DNA of 64,000 nt, taken from Xanthocytophaga flava. GTDB lineage: Bacteria; Bacteroidota; Bacteroidia; Cytophagales; 172606-1. Positions 1-10,025 of this stretch are shown one piece after another. The position numbers and the translations under genes were made by a program. Where the stretch lies: contig JASJOS010000008.1 of the NCBI GenBank assembly GCA_030068525.1, positions 310,001-374,000 of the forward strand, read 5' to 3'. How positions within the stretch are numbered: position 1 is the first letter of the stretch; each line of letters begins with the position of its first letter. The notes under the pieces were generated by a model. That model was given only the letters and a program-made list of their open reading frames with translations. It did no database searches and was not told the DNA's origin.

Positions 1-1626
1 TTTTAACAACCATTCCTTTTCAGTAAGAAGATGTTGCAATTGCTTGTTGGTTTTCTGCTTGATCCGGTATTGATTGTAAAGCAAACCCATAATTATACCC
101 AATAACACAATCCCTGCTAGGGTAGTATTTCGTATTATTTCTGATTTTTGTATTTCGCTTTGCTGTACCTGAGTTTGCTTGGTTAATAGATTAATAGACT
201 GTGCTTTTAGCTTAATGTCCTGATCTTTTTTCTCGGTTTCATACTGCACCTGCAACTGGGCAATCTGCTGGCTTTTGGCCTCATTGAAAATCGAGTCATT
301 CAGACGTTTATGGAGCTGATAGTGAGCAATAGCTGAAAGGTAATTCCCCTGAGCAGAATCAACTTCAAACCACGACAACTGATTCACTGAAAGATCTGCT
401 AACGAACCAGATTTTTCAGCAAGCTTTTTTTCCAGTTGCAGATATTTCTGAGCCAGTTTATACTGTTTGGTAGCGATAGTAAAGGGTATGACTGCGGTAT
501 ATATAATGCTATAATCCCCTGGGCTTAAGTCTGGTTTCTCAGCCAGTTCCAGCAACTCGTTACAATAGGTTTGCCCCTGTGTATATTGCTTTAACAATTC
601 GTATACAGTTACAAAGCTGGCTTTATTGATTATCATACTACTTATATCAGGAGGAGGATATCTCTTTGTAATGTCTTTCAGAAATACCAGTGCTTCAGAA
701 TACTTATGCGATTTGAGTAAAGAATGGCTGATATTTTGTGCCAAACTATTTATCGTATTGAGATCCTTATTCTTTTCAGCAACAGTCAACGCTTTTTTGA
801 AGTAGAGGTATGCCTGTTCGTAGTCCTTTAAATAATAATAGGTAATACCCAAATGATTATAGATTGTGCTCATCTGTGCAGTTTCATCATATAGATGTTC
901 CCCTGTTTTCATAGCAAGCAAACCATATCTTATTGCCTCTTTATACTCTCCTGATATGGAGTAGACAGCACTTAAAATATCGTAGATACTTTGTAGGCGG
1001 GAATAGTTAACAGATTGATATACAACCAAAGCTTCTTTTAGCTTTTTAATAGAACGGGTATAATCTCCATCTATGGAATACAGATCCCCTATTTCTTTTA
1101 AGCAATGAGCAATCTGTACTTTACTGCCTGCCTGCTTAAAAGCTAACAGGGCTTTTTCAGCGATATCGATTCTTTGAAATAATATCTCTTTGGAAGCAAA
1201 GGCCGAATAAAAATTCCTTTGCTCCATATAAGCTTCCCCCAGTCCATAGGTATATTTGATTCTGGCAAATATATCAATGGCTTTACCAATCATTACTTTA
1301 CCCCTCTCATTATCTCCTTTTTCCCGATAGGCCATTGAATATAGCAAGTAAGAATAGGCAATACCTTTTTGAAATGAGAGCTTGTAGCTCAGCTGCTCAG
1401 CTTCCTGAATAAGACTCAATGCACTATCCAGATCTGTTTTGTGCTCTCCAGGCTTTTCAATATAAAACCGTCCTACTTTGTGCAATAAAGCAACACGATT
1501 TGTATCCTGTTTGGCAACTTTCAATAAGCCCACTGCATCCGTAGCTTCCTTTACTGTTATATCCTGGGCATGACAATAACAGTTACCAATACACAACAGT
1601 AAAATAACTATGGAAAGATTCTTCAT
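1..1626 (-). CDS. TPR-containing sensor histidine kinase, partial (kinase end lies beyond the window)
   Basis: The reading frame is open to the window edge and shows 542 residues. It starts with a signal peptide (MKNLSIVILLLCIGNCYCHAQ). A long alpha-helical region with several tetratricopeptide-like repeats follows, then a coiled coil (QIAQLQVQYETEKKDQDIKL), one membrane helix (TLAGIVLLGIIMGLLY) and the start of a second coiled coil ending TEKEWLLK. In Bacteroidota this order, ending in EKEWLLKEIHHRVKNN, belongs to HisKA_2/HWE-type histidine kinases with periplasmic TPR sensors. The kinase domain itself is outside the window, so that part is inference. The ligand is unknown. The gene reads away from the AraC gene's 3' end, with about 180 bases between them. 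Confidence 0.8.
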   Translation of the reverse strand, partial: MKNLSIVILLLCIGNCYCHAQDITVKEATDAVGLLKVAKQDTNRVALLHKVGRFYIEKPGEHKTDLDSALSLIQEAEQLSYKLSFQKGIAYSYLLYSMAYREKGDNERGKVMIGKAIDIFARIKYTYGLGEAYMEQRNFYSAFASKEILFQRIDIAEKALLAFKQAGSKVQIAHCLKEIGDLYSIDGDYTRSIKKLKEALVVYQSVNYSRLQSIYDILSAVYSISGEYKEAIRYGLLAMKTGEHLYDETAQMSTIYNHLGITYYYLKDYEQAYLYFKKALTVAEKNKDLNTINSLAQNISHSLLKSHKYSEALVFLKDITKRYPPPDISSMIINKASFVTVYELLKQYTQGQTYCNELLELAEKPDLSPGDYSIIYTAVIPFTIATKQYKLAQKYLQLEKKLAEKSGSLADLSVNQLSWFEVDSAQGNYLSAIAHYQLHKRLNDSIFNEAKSQQIAQLQVQYETEKKDQDIKLKAQSINLLTKQTQVQQSEIQKSEIIRNTTLAGIVLLGIIMGLLYNQYRIKQKTNKQLQHLLTEKEWLLK

Positions 1627-1807
1627 TGGATAAAGTGCTTTAGACAATGTAAAACAACCAGCTAAGATAGAAGACTAAAAAAAGAAGTATAAAACTATTC
1701 GCTCTGAGTTGTTACTCAGATAAGAGACAGAGTTCATGTAATAATGTATGAACTTAATTTTAGAGTTTTTGTCAGTAATATAGCCTATTTTCATGTAGAC
1801 TTGTGTG

Positions 1808-2713
1808 TTAGTGGCTTCCATTTTTAAAAGCAGTAAAGTTCATTCCTGAATTGTTTTTGAAGAACTTGCTAAAATGCGCATAATCGGTAAACCCTAACTC
1901 GTACGCTACTTCCTTCATACTTAAGCCAGAATACAGTGCCTGCCGTTTTGCTTCCAGAATGATGTGTTGCTGAATATGGTAACTTGCTGGAAATCCAGAT
2001 ACTTTCTTTACGATCCTATTGAGATAATTGGGTGTAACACATAGTTCCCGTGCATAATCTGCAACCATTCGTTTGGTGGTATAATGTATTTTCAACAGAG
2101 CTATAAATCTGTCAGCAATATGTATGTCTTTTTCTGGCACGTTTACGTAGTCCTGCCTTTCTGCTTTTCTGGATAAGTAAATAATAAATATTTTCAGCAG
2201 ACCTTTTAAAATCTCCGTTCGTAGCATAAAACAGTTAGACAATTCTGTTCTCATCTTCATCAGAATATCTTCCAGTTCATGATGTATTTCCTTTGTTATA
2301 TGAATAATTTGCAGATTTCTGCCAAAGCTGTTTTGAAGAGTTAGAAAAGAAAAGTCCTGTTTGTTTTCTGCCAGATAGGCAAACTCTTCCGATAAGGAAA
2401 TGTAATACCCTTCTACCTTTCCATTGGTTGAAAATTGACGCAATTGTCCTGGAGAGAGACAATAAATAAGATTGGGTTCAATTACATATTCCTGACAGTC
2501 AACTGTTAATTTACCAGTTCCTTCAACTATCCAGATTATTTCAAAACCAGTGGTACGGATAGGACTGTTAAAAGATATAGGATGGTTCTGTTCAAGCCAT
2601 TGGAGTGTGTGAATCTCCACTGGGTTGTCAGCCTTGGCATTGCCTTTACTTGTCATCTGAAAATGATCTCTGGCTGATTCATGGATATCGGTGGGTCGAA
2701 CCTTTAGTCTCAT
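1808..2713 (-). CDS. AraC family transcriptional regulator
   Basis: This is a 301-residue one-component regulator. Residues about 45-120 form a cupin-like sensing half (IIWIVEGTGKLTVDCQEYVIEP). Residues about 200-298 carry the two helix-turn-helix motifs of AraC proteins, including DYARELCVTPNYLNRIVKK and the signature LSMKEVAYELGFTDYAHFSKFFK. The family binds DNA as a dimer and often controls adjacent genes, but the target here is not known. It is divergent from the GAF/sigma-54 activator, with a 397-base region between them. An internal Met at residue 20 is an alternative start. The domain call is secure; the effector is unknown. Confidence 0.9.
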   Translation of the reverse strand: MRLKVRPTDIHESARDHFQMTSKGNAKADNPVEIHTLQWLEQNHPISFNSPIRTTGFEIIWIVEGTGKLTVDCQEYVIEPNLIYCLSPGQLRQFSTNGKVEGYYISLSEEFAYLAENKQDFSFLTLQNSFGRNLQIIHITKEIHHELEDILMKMRTELSNCFMLRTEILKGLLKIFIIYLSRKAERQDYVNVPEKDIHIADRFIALLKIHYTTKRMVADYARELCVTPNYLNRIVKKVSGFPASYHIQQHIILEAKRQALYSGLSMKEVAYELGFTDYAHFSKFFKNNSGMNFTAFKNGSH

Positions 2714-3110
2714 GGGGAAGAATATTTAAGGTTATAAAAGTGTATTTCTAGTATCAGGACTTCCTTATCAAATTGTAAATCTGAATTGCATTACCTTCCT
2801 ATATCGTTTCCGGCTATACTTCAAATAGTACTATCACGTGAGCTAAACTCGAACAACTCTTTTCCTTTACTAAACAAAACAAGTATTACACTTTTCTATT
2901 AGCACTAAACCTCCATACAGCCTTTGTAGACGATTACGTTTTGTATTCTTTCCTACAACTGATATACCAATAAATTAACACATTGAATATCAATTAATTA
3001 AAACTATGTTTATCAATAATAATTGTTGATATTTCAACAATTAACGAAAGTATTGGTGAGATATAACCAGTTTATCACTTACATTTAAATAAAACTCATT
3101 TTCAAACTAT
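2714..3110. other. Divergent intergenic region upstream of AraC and GAF/sigma-54 activator genes
   Basis: This is an AT-rich region of about 400 bases with no credible ORF. It must hold the start signals of both divergent genes. The only clear structure is a perfect 10-bp inverted repeat at 3020-3043, listed separately. No convincing -24/-12 sigma-54 promoter was recognised. Confidence 0.6.
3020..3043. promoter_or_regulatory. Operator-like palindrome
   Basis: The arms TAATTGTTGA and TCAACAATTA are a perfect 10-bp inverted repeat with a 4-base spacer. The site lies about 68 bases upstream of the start codon of the GAF/sigma-54 activator and has no T-run typical of a terminator. Size and position fit a binding site for a dimeric regulator, for example the divergent AraC protein or a HTH protein elsewhere. 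This is inference from position. Confidence 0.4.
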
Positions 3111-5798
3111 ATGGATCAGACCCATTGGCAAGACCTGGAACGAAAATTAGAGGAAAAAGAAATTTTGCTTTCTTTAATCAGGGATATAGCATCAATAAGA
3201 AACAAAGAGGATCTGCAGCATGTTTTGCAGATCAAACTCCAAAAACATCTGGCTGTCAGCGGCTTCCGAATTAGCCTAATAGACAAAGCATCATCTCAGG
3301 TAGTGCCTTTTCTGATCATCACAGGACAGTATGGTCAAAAGAATCGGGAACTGGAGTCGGAACTGAACCGAAATCTGCCTCTGCAGGATGGAATTTTTGA
3401 TAGAGTATTAGAGACTGGCTCTACGGTTAGAACGGATCTGACAGCCAAATCCATCACTACCCATACACCAAAGTACATACGTTTGTTGAAAACTACCGGC
3501 TTAACGGAAATCGTTTCGGTACCCCTAAAAAGTGAAGAGGAAACCATAGGCGTCATGTGTATGATAGGCGATTCCAAAAATAAATTTCGCCCTGAGCACT
3601 ATACCCTGATTGAAAGTGTATCTGTCCAGATTTCAATAGCAGTCGCTAACATCCGGGCCAATGAAGCCATAGCCCGAAAAGAAGAGGAGAAATCCATATT
3701 ACTATCTCTGAGTAATAGCATGGCCCTTGTGCGCAGCAAGCAAGACCTTGCCAGTACCATCAACCAAAAACTTAAAGAGCTTTTTTTCATAAAGGATTTT
3801 ACCATAGTAGCTCTTGACCAACAGGATATGACCTTTGGCGCGTATTTGTTTGATGAGGACAATACCCCCTACCTGCAAAAACGGGAGTATCTGCAAACCA
3901 TTTATTCCAATTTTAAGTTTGAGAAACAATTCTATGATCTTGTGCTTCAATCAGACAAGCCTGTAATCTTTGATATAAAGGAACTAGCTTCCCAAAAAAA
4001 TGCGTCAGGGCATGCACTCTTTTTTCATTCCATCGGCATTGATTTCATAATCGGGGCTGCATTACGCATTGGTAATACAAACTTTGGTGTACTTTGGATT
4101 CAACCGGAAAATCTAACCGATTTCAATACCGTCAATACGACTATTTTTACAGGTGTCTGCTCACAAATATCCATCGCACTTTCCAATATCATCGCCAATG
4201 AGGCACTCGAAAAACAATATAAGGAGAAAGAAATACTCCTTTCCCTTAGCAATGCTATCGCTTCTACCCGTGATAAGACTGATTTGCTTAAAATCATTAC
4301 CCATCAGCTCAAGCAGCTGTTCAATTATAACGACGCATCCATTATCATTCTGGATCAAGAGCAGCAAACATACAGTGCATATTTGCTTGACATGGAAGAA
4401 AAACGAACTTCTCATCCCGATTGTCTACCAAATGCGACTGGTAACTATGCTGTGGCAGACCGGATTTGCGATGCAATATTGGCAGCAGAAGGTCCGATTG
4501 TTTTTGATAATGAGGAACTCATAGAGCAAGGGCCTGTCCCTTCCTGGCTTGCTTTCCTTCATAAAACGGGTATCCGTGAGATGGTTAGTGTGGCTTTACG
4601 TTACAGCAATAAGAATATCGGCGCTTTTTTTCTCCATTCTGAAAATAAAAACTATTTCAAACCTTATCAGCTTACTCTGATTCAGGGCATCTCCTATCAA
4701 TTATCCATCGCCATGGCAAATATTTTGGCCAATGAAGAGATAGCCAGACAACTGGAAGAGATCAAGCATTACAAAAGTCAGCTGGAAGAAGAAAATCAAT
4801 ATCTGCAGGAGCAGGTAGAAAAAGCCTATAACCATAGCGAACTGATTGGGGAAAGCCAACCCATGCAGAAGGTATTTCATATGCTTTCACAAGTGTCGTT
4901 TACCAATAGTACAGTCCTGATCTTAGGGGAAACCGGTACAGGGAAAGAACTCATTGCCAGGGCTGTTCATAATGCTTCATCCCGGAAAGATAAACTTATG
5001 ATAAAGGTCAACTGTGCTGCATTGCCAGCCAGTCTGATCGAGAGTGAATTATTTGGACACGAAAAAGGTGCTTTTACAGGAGCTATTGAACGTCGTATTG
5101 GAAAATTTGAAATGGCACATAAAGGTACCTTGTTCCTGGATGAAATTGGCGAATTACCCCTGGATCTACAGGTGAAGCTACTGAGAGTATTACAGGAAAA
5201 AGAGATTGAACGAGTTGGTGGTCAAACTACAATTAAAACAGATGTACGTCTGATTGCTGCCACCAATCGCAATCTGCAAAAAGAAGTAGAGGCCGGCAGA
5301 TTCAGAAGTGACTTGTATTATCGCCTGCATGTATTCCCGATTGTGATGCCTCCACTTCGGGAGCGAAAAGAGGATATTCCTTTGCTAGTAACTCATTTTA
5401 TAAAAAAATATACAAAAAGAACAGGAAGGGAAATTTCTACTGTTACCAAAAATGTAATGAATGCCTTACAGGCATACCACTGGCCGGGAAATATTCGGGA
5501 GCTGGAACATTTTATAGAAAGAGCTGTATTGCTAACCTCTGGCAATAGTATCAGACAAATAGACCTTCCTTCATTTGCAGGAAAAAGAACCGTTGCTGAC
5601 TCACTAGAAAACTACTCGATAAAAACACTGGAAGAAAACGAACGAGATCATATTCTGGCTGTATTGAGGAATTGTAACGGAAAAGTATTTGGTCCTGGCG
5701 GTGCCGCGGAATTATTGGATATTCATGTGTCTACCCTCAACTCCAGAATGAAAAAATTAGGCATAAAAAAAGAACATATATTTGTTCAAAAAAAATAA
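3111..5798 (+). CDS. GAF-domain sigma-54-dependent transcriptional activator
   Basis: This is an 895-residue enhancer-binding protein. Three GAF units stand in tandem, each introduced by a similar helix ([20 protein letters not shown] near 16, [19 protein letters not shown] near 191, [19 protein letters not shown] near 370). A coiled coil (about 548-585) joins them to the AAA+ domain, with Walker A GETGTGKE at 606-613, the sigma-54 contact loop GAFTGA at 653-658 and Walker [11 protein letters not shown] at 672-681. A Fis-like HTH ends the protein ([20 protein letters not shown]). All residues needed for ATPase activity and sigma-54 contact are present. The GAF domains should sense a small ligand, which is unknown. 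It is followed 96 bases later by a receiver-type activator with a nearly identical ATPase, probably in the same operon. Confidence 0.93.
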   Translation: MDQTHWQDLERKLEEKEILLSLIRDIASIRNKEDLQHVLQIKLQKHLAVSGFRISLIDKASSQVVPFLIITGQYGQKNRELESELNRNLPLQDGIFDRVLETGSTVRTDLTAKSITTHTPKYIRLLKTTGLTEIVSVPLKSEEETIGVMCMIGDSKNKFRPEHYTLIESVSVQISIAVANIRANEAIARKEEEKSILLSLSNSMALVRSKQDLASTINQKLKELFFIKDFTIVALDQQDMTFGAYLFDEDNTPYLQKREYLQTIYSNFKFEKQFYDLVLQSDKPVIFDIKELASQKNASGHALFFHSIGIDFIIGAALRIGNTNFGVLWIQPENLTDFNTVNTTIFTGVCSQISIALSNIIANEALEKQYKEKEILLSLSNAIASTRDKTDLLKIITHQLKQLFNYNDASIIILDQEQQTYSAYLLDMEEKRTSHPDCLPNATGNYAVADRICDAILAAEGPIVFDNEELIEQGPVPSWLAFLHKTGIREMVSVALRYSNKNIGAFFLHSENKNYFKPYQLTLIQGISYQLSIAMANILANEEIARQLEEIKHYKSQLEEENQYLQEQVEKAYNHSELIGESQPMQKVFHMLSQVSFTNSTVLILGETGTGKELIARAVHNASSRKDKLMIKVNCAALPASLIESELFGHEKGAFTGAIERRIGKFEMAHKGTLFLDEIGELPLDLQVKLLRVLQEKEIERVGGQTTIKTDVRLIAATNRNLQKEVEAGRFRSDLYYRLHVFPIVMPPLRERKEDIPLLVTHFIKKYTKRTGREISTVTKNVMNALQAYHWPGNIRELEHFIERAVLLTSGNSIRQIDLPSFAGKRTVADSLENYSIKTLEENERDHILAVLRNCNGKVFGPGGAAELLDIHVSTLNSRMKKLGIKKEHIFVQKK

Positions 5799-5894
5799 TC
5801 ATAAGCTGTCGTTTTTTACTGTAACCCTATTGCGCTTGTTAAATTACCCATTTTTTTGAAAATTGTAGTAACTTGCCAATATGGAGTACTATCT

Positions 5895-7295
5895 ATGAAA
5901 AATAAGATTCTGATTGTAGAAGACCAGTTTGTAGAAGCCAACAATCTGCAAATGATCCTGGAAAGAGCCGGATACGAGGTATGCCCCATTGCTCGTTCCG
6001 TTTCGATAGCTCTGGAAATCATAGAAAAAGAAAAGCCCGATCTCGTATTGCTGGATATTTTTCTGAAAGGTAAACTAACAGGTATTGATCTGGCCAAAAT
6101 CTTACAGGAACAACAGATTGCTTTTGTTTACTTGTCAGCTAATTCAAATAAGGAAATTCTCGATGCAGCAAAAGCCACCAAACCGTATGGTTTTCTGGTA
6201 AAACCTTTTCGGGAAAAAGATGTACTAGTCACACTAGATATAGCAAATTATTTACACGAACACAATCTTCAGTCTGCCATTCGCCAAGAATCACAACAGG
6301 CTGCAAAACAATCTTTTCCCACTACTCACTTTAAAGACATTATTGGAAAAAGCCGGAGTTTAGATCTTGTTTTAAATCATGTACAGATTGTAGCCCCAAC
6401 CAATACATCCGTTCTGCTTCTGGGCGAAAGTGGCACAGGCAAAGAACGTATAGCCGATGCCATTCATCTACTTTCTTCGAGAAAAAGCAAACCTCTCATA
6501 AAGGTCAACTGTGCTGCATTGCCAGCCAGCCTGATAGAAAGTGAATTGTTTGGACATGAAAAAGGTGCTTTTACAGGGGCTACAGAGAAAAGAATTGGTA
6601 AGTTTGAACAAGCGCAAGGTGGTACTATTTTTCTGGATGAAATTGGTGAAATGCCCCTGGATTTACAAGTAAAGCTACTGAGAGTATTACAGGAGAAAGA
6701 AATTGAACGGGTTGGCGGAAGAACTACCTTTAAGGTAGATGTACGCATTATAGCTGCGACCAACCGTAATCTGGAAAAGGAGGTTGCCGAAGGTCGTTTC
6801 CGCATGGATTTATATTATCGTCTCAATGTATTTCCGATTGTGATGCCTCCACTTCGGGAACGAAAAGAGGATATTCCTCTGCTTGCTCAGTATTTTCTGG
6901 AAATATATACCCGAAAAATAGGCAAACAGATAACCGGGCTCTCCGACAAGGTTCTGGAAGCGTTGGTTCAATATAGTTGGCCAGGCAATATTCGCGAACT
7001 GGAACACTTCATTGAAAGAGCTGTATTACTTACCCAGACAGGAATGATTCAACATGTAAGCATACCTGTAGATGTACCAAAGGAAGAAGCTTCTTTAAAG
7101 AACCCACAGGACATTAAATCTATGGAAGAAATGGAGCGGGAGCATATATTATGGGTGCTGGAGCAATGTAATGGAAAAGTATTTGGGCCAGGAGGCGCTG
7201 CTGAATTACTAAAGGTACCTGTTTCTACGCTGAATTCAAGAATGAAAAAGCTGGGTATTGAGAAAGAGAACTTCTTCTCTGTAAACAAATCTTAG
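5895..7295 (+). CDS. Sigma-54-dependent response regulator (receiver-AAA+-HTH)
   Basis: This is a 466-residue NtrC-type regulator. The receiver domain (1-115) has the acidic pair E9-D10, phosphoacceptor D54 (LVLLDIFL) and a conserved Lys in FLVKPF. The AAA+ domain has GESGTGKE at 177-184 and GAFTGA at 224-229. The C-terminal HTH ([20 protein letters not shown]) matches that of the preceding gene almost exactly. The start at 5895 is preferred over the in-frame ATG at 5856 because it gives a normal receiver N-terminus (MKNKILIVEDQ) and has GGAG about 10 bases upstream. No cognate kinase is adjacent, although a partial sensor kinase lies at the left edge. The domain call is secure; the partner kinase and targets are unknown. 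Confidence 0.93.
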   Translation: MKNKILIVEDQFVEANNLQMILERAGYEVCPIARSVSIALEIIEKEKPDLVLLDIFLKGKLTGIDLAKILQEQQIAFVYLSANSNKEILDAAKATKPYGFLVKPFREKDVLVTLDIANYLHEHNLQSAIRQESQQAAKQSFPTTHFKDIIGKSRSLDLVLNHVQIVAPTNTSVLLLGESGTGKERIADAIHLLSSRKSKPLIKVNCAALPASLIESELFGHEKGAFTGATEKRIGKFEQAQGGTIFLDEIGEMPLDLQVKLLRVLQEKEIERVGGRTTFKVDVRIIAATNRNLEKEVAEGRFRMDLYYRLNVFPIVMPPLRERKEDIPLLAQYFLEIYTRKIGKQITGLSDKVLEALVQYSWPGNIRELEHFIERAVLLTQTGMIQHVSIPVDVPKEEASLKNPQDIKSMEEMEREHILWVLEQCNGKVFGPGGAAELLKVPVSTLNSRMKKLGIEKENFFSVNKS

Positions 7296-7349
7296 TCAAC
7301 ACAATCGTTTTAGGTACTTCTTTTGCTAAAGTTATGGAAAATAAAACTG

Positions 7350-7763
7350 CTACTTTACCAGGCTCGCTTCTATAAAGATCCTGGCATTTAACATCCTGCT
7401 GACAGGTCCATACAACTCAGTTTCTTTAATACAGGCGTCAAATGTTTCCTGACTAATTCTGGAGACTTTTGCTTTTACAATAAGGTGCGATTCTGTGATT
7501 ACTGCATTTTCAAATGTGATATGGCATCTTGTTTCCAGTAACTCTGCTGTAAAACCTGCCTCATTCAATACAAAGCTCAGTTTCATAGTGAAGCAACTGG
7601 CATGGGCAGCAGCAATCAATTCTTCTGGGTTTGTGCCAGGCACCTCACCAAATCGACTGGTAAAAGAAAAATACACCTGTTCTAAAATTCCGCTTTGGGT
7701 ACTGATCTGTCCATACCCATCTTTTCCAGTACCAGTCCAGGTGGCAGTAGCATGGCGTTTCAT
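7350..7763 (-). CDS. OsmC family protein, probable thiol peroxidase lacking the second cysteine
   Basis: This is a 137-residue protein with the OsmC/Ohr fold. It has the N-terminal TWTGTGKDGYG segment, the active-site Arg37 (SRFGEVPGTNPEEL), Glu48 and the peroxidatic Cys57 in AAAHASCFTM. OsmC enzymes reduce organic peroxides through two cysteines. In this protein the usual second cysteine in the C-PVS motif is Gly119 (ELYGPVSRML). Cys80 and Cys111 are present but in other positions. It may therefore use another thiol or have weak peroxidase activity. It is convergent with the sigma-54 regulator, with about 55 bases between them. Confidence 0.9.
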   Translation of the reverse strand: MKRHATATWTGTGKDGYGQISTQSGILEQVYFSFTSRFGEVPGTNPEELIAAAHASCFTMKLSFVLNEAGFTAELLETRCHITFENAVITESHLIVKAKVSRISQETFDACIKETELYGPVSRMLNARIFIEASLVK

Positions 7764-7806
7764 AACTATGAATGGTGTTCTATAGCGTGATAAGGAAGAA
7801 TCAGGA

Positions 7807-8592
7807 CTAGATTAGTGGCGTTTGTACTCCAGAAGTGAGAAACAATGTTTTATTGTGTAGCTGCTCATTACGGGCAATAGCTTCTTTAAGCTTGTTCTCT
7901 GTTTGTTTAAAATGTGTCCAGCCTTTGTGGTGAATAGGAATAATTTTGTTCATATCGAGCACCTTTACGGCTTTTAGCAGATCATTGCTATCCATGGTAT
8001 ACTGCCCGAAGCCAGTAAGATAGCGAAACTGTACTGATCCCAGATGAAAGATGCCAACATCAATTTTGTAACGTCTGCCAACCTCTGCAATCCCCTTAAA
8101 ATAAACAGTATCCCCAGAAATATAAATCACCCCATTTTTCTGTTCGTCAAAAGCTATAATAAAACCGATTACTTTTCCGACAAGAAATTCCGGCACCCAC
8201 CACGGATGATGCTGGGCGGGTGTTGCTGTAATAGTCAGATTTGTTACTGATTGTGTAGTAATCTTATAACTTTCCCAATCGTCAAGTCCGATAGCACCCG
8301 ATATAGTCCTGGCAGCTGGTTTGGTAGAAATTACAGTGGGTACAGTTTTAGTGAATTCCTGCCCATTCCTATCAAAATTATCTTTATGCTGATGATGGCT
8401 CAACAATACTAGGTCTACTGCAGGTAGCTTATCCACTGGTAGAGCCGGATCTTCTGTCTTTCTGGAAAAAGTGCCCGATCCGTGGTAATACAGATGTCCG
8501 GCAGCATCTAGTGTTGGATCTGTCAGTATTTTATAGCCGTTAATATCTAACAGAACACAAGCTGTGTCAATATGTGTAATTGATAGTTTCAT
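7807..8592 (-). CDS. Metallo-beta-lactamase-fold hydrolase (UlaG-like)
   Basis: This is a 261-residue cytoplasmic protein. The metal-binding signature is H67-x-H69-x-D71-N72 (LLSHHQHKDNFD). Further candidate ligands follow in the order expected for the fold: AQHHPWW, the Asp of ISGDTVYF and the His pair of IPIHHKGWTHF. The family cleaves esters, lactones or phosphodiesters; this UlaG/YfjN-like branch is often annotated only as an MBL-fold hydrolase. The last residue of the HxHxDH motif is Asn rather than His, as in some members. The substrate is unknown. It may be co-transcribed with the downstream OsmC gene (44 bases apart). Confidence 0.88.
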   Translation of the reverse strand: MKLSITHIDTACVLLDINGYKILTDPTLDAAGHLYYHGSGTFSRKTEDPALPVDKLPAVDLVLLSHHQHKDNFDRNGQEFTKTVPTVISTKPAARTISGAIGLDDWESYKITTQSVTNLTITATPAQHHPWWVPEFLVGKVIGFIIAFDEQKNGVIYISGDTVYFKGIAEVGRRYKIDVGIFHLGSVQFRYLTGFGQYTMDSNDLLKAVKVLDMNKIIPIHHKGWTHFKQTENKLKEAIARNEQLHNKTLFLTSGVQTPLI

Positions 8593-8932
8593 ACAATACA
8601 GCTATCCTCGAATCGGTGGTAAATCTGTGAAAGTCTATAAGCAAAATTGCCATACTGATGTGATTGAAACAATGTAGAAAAGGTATATTTTATTGGCTAT
8701 ATCAATCCTTTTGATGCTTGTTACCCAATTCTTTTATATGAGACTATTCCTGCTTCTAATTCAATGTTTTTTTGCTGGCAATCATCTTCTGACCAGAACA
8801 CTGATTCCTGGTAGTCAATAAAATAAGTCTCTAGTAAGTTATGTTTAGTTGCTGAATACTTCTGATATTGTACTTGTCATGCAACCATTTGAAAAGAAGT
8901 TGGGTCACTGTTCCATAACAACAATTATATCG
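8593..8932. other. Divergent intergenic region
   Basis: About 340 bases lie between the metallo-hydrolase start and the lipoprotein start. An upstream extension of the lipoprotein frame to 8849 has no features of a protein N-terminus. No repeat, hairpin or RNA gene was recognised. Confidence 0.5.
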
Positions 8933-9448
8933 ATGAAAATAAGTTTTTTGCATTACGCCTTGATTTTATCTTTGACTTTTGGTTTTAGTAGTTGCTCACA
9001 AAAAAACTCCACAGGAGAACAAACAGAACCAGCCAAAGATACTGTAGCTGTGCTTGACACGGTAGCAACTCAGGATACAGTAGCCACTACAAAAGATTGT
9101 TCAGGGGATGTTATGTGTACTGAGATATTCTCTACTGTTTCAGCTACAGTCAAAAACAAAGACAATAGCCCTGTCCAGTTAGACAGCTACAAGATTATCC
9201 AGACTGCTACAGGCACAGAGAGAACGCTAACACTAGATGCGGCAATGGCTGAGATGCAACGCAAATCCGGAACATATGCTATTGTTACAGATGCCAATGT
9301 GAAAGAACTCGCTAACAAAGAAATCGAGGTAGAATTTATTGGTTATAAAGCCGGGAAAGAAATCGTGAAAAGAAAGTTTACCGTAGGTGCGGATTGTTGC
9401 CATGTCAAACACATAGCTGGGGATCTGGAGATTGTAGTTGAAAAATAA
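8933..9448 (+). CDS. Putative lipoprotein
   Basis: This is a 171-residue exported protein. It starts with MKISFLHYALILSLTFGFSSC, a lipoprotein signal peptide whose lipobox FSSC puts the lipidated cysteine at residue 21. A low-complexity Thr/Val/Asp linker follows (two DTVAT segments). The rest is a small beta-rich domain with two cysteine-containing segments (DCSGDVMC near the start, ADCCHVKH near the end) that could bind metal or form disulfides. An in-frame ATG at 8849 would add 28 residues ahead of the signal peptide and is rejected. I do not recognise the family. A strong terminator-like hairpin follows the stop codon. Confidence 0.75.
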   Translation: MKISFLHYALILSLTFGFSSCSQKNSTGEQTEPAKDTVAVLDTVATQDTVATTKDCSGDVMCTEIFSTVSATVKNKDNSPVQLDSYKIIQTATGTERTLTLDAAMAEMQRKSGTYAIVTDANVKELANKEIEVEFIGYKAGKEIVKRKFTVGADCCHVKHIAGDLEIVVEK

Positions 9449-9493
9449 GTACTATCTGATAACATGAGTTATCCCGGATTTTGGATGTGAGTA

Positions 9494-9536
9494 AAACCCA
9501 AGCCTATACAATTTTCAAAAGTATAGGCTTGGGTTT
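9494..9536 (+). terminator. Terminator hairpin at the head of repeat A
   Basis: The arms AAACCCAAGCCTATAC and its exact complement form a perfect 16-bp stem with an 11-base loop, followed by ATTTTT. It begins 45 bases after the lipoprotein stop codon and fits Rho-independent termination. The same hairpin, with mismatches, opens repeats B, C and D. Confidence 0.75.
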
Positions 9537-9896
9537 ATTTTTGAGAAATGTTTCTTTCTGCGTTTGTTTATTATTCAGAACATTTCCCTTCTTATCACCC
9601 TGTTACTTTTTTGCTTGTCTCTTCCTGTGTTTGTTTTATTGTCACTTACTTTTCTCTTCCACTGACCTCTTCATTTTTTGCTTGCCCAAAAAACAGGGCA
9701 CCAAATGAGAACTTGGTGAGCCAGATTTGTGCGTGTGCAAAAAAGAGCACTTTCTGCCGAACCTGCTCCGCGCAAAGCCGGGGGCTTTCCTCGCGGCAGA
9801 AAGAAGGCCAGCGCACAGATACGACCTTCCACGATTGAAGGGAGTTTAATTCTTTTTGTAATATTTTTCTTGTCCGTCTAAATAACCACCCCTCTC

Positions 9897-10025
9897 TGTC
9901 CTTCTGAAAGAATCCTGTGACAAATAGAGTGGCGCTTGGTTTCTGAAAGAAAAAATTATTCACCAGTAGGAAACGTGACTCTATTCCTGTCCCGACAACA
10001 GCGGAAAGATTCTTTCAGAAGGACA
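9897..10025 (+). repeat. 114-bp-type inverted-repeat element, copy A
   Basis: The element starts TGTCCTTCTGAAAG and ends with CTTTCAGAAGGACA, its inverse. The left half (GTGACAAATAGAG) matches copies D and E in the same orientation. The inner right half has diverged and carries about 15 extra bases. No transposase is encoded and no obvious target duplication was seen. Confidence 0.75.

Noticed and set aside
4153..4524. 123-codon ORF inside the GAF activator gene
   Set aside because: It is an out-of-frame shadow of a clear coding region.
9481..9963. Several ORFs of 75-105 codons within repeat A on both strands
   Set aside because: They follow the repeat sequence, recur in several frames in the other copies (phrases such as LLFSSTDLFIFCLPK), and have no start signals or natural composition.
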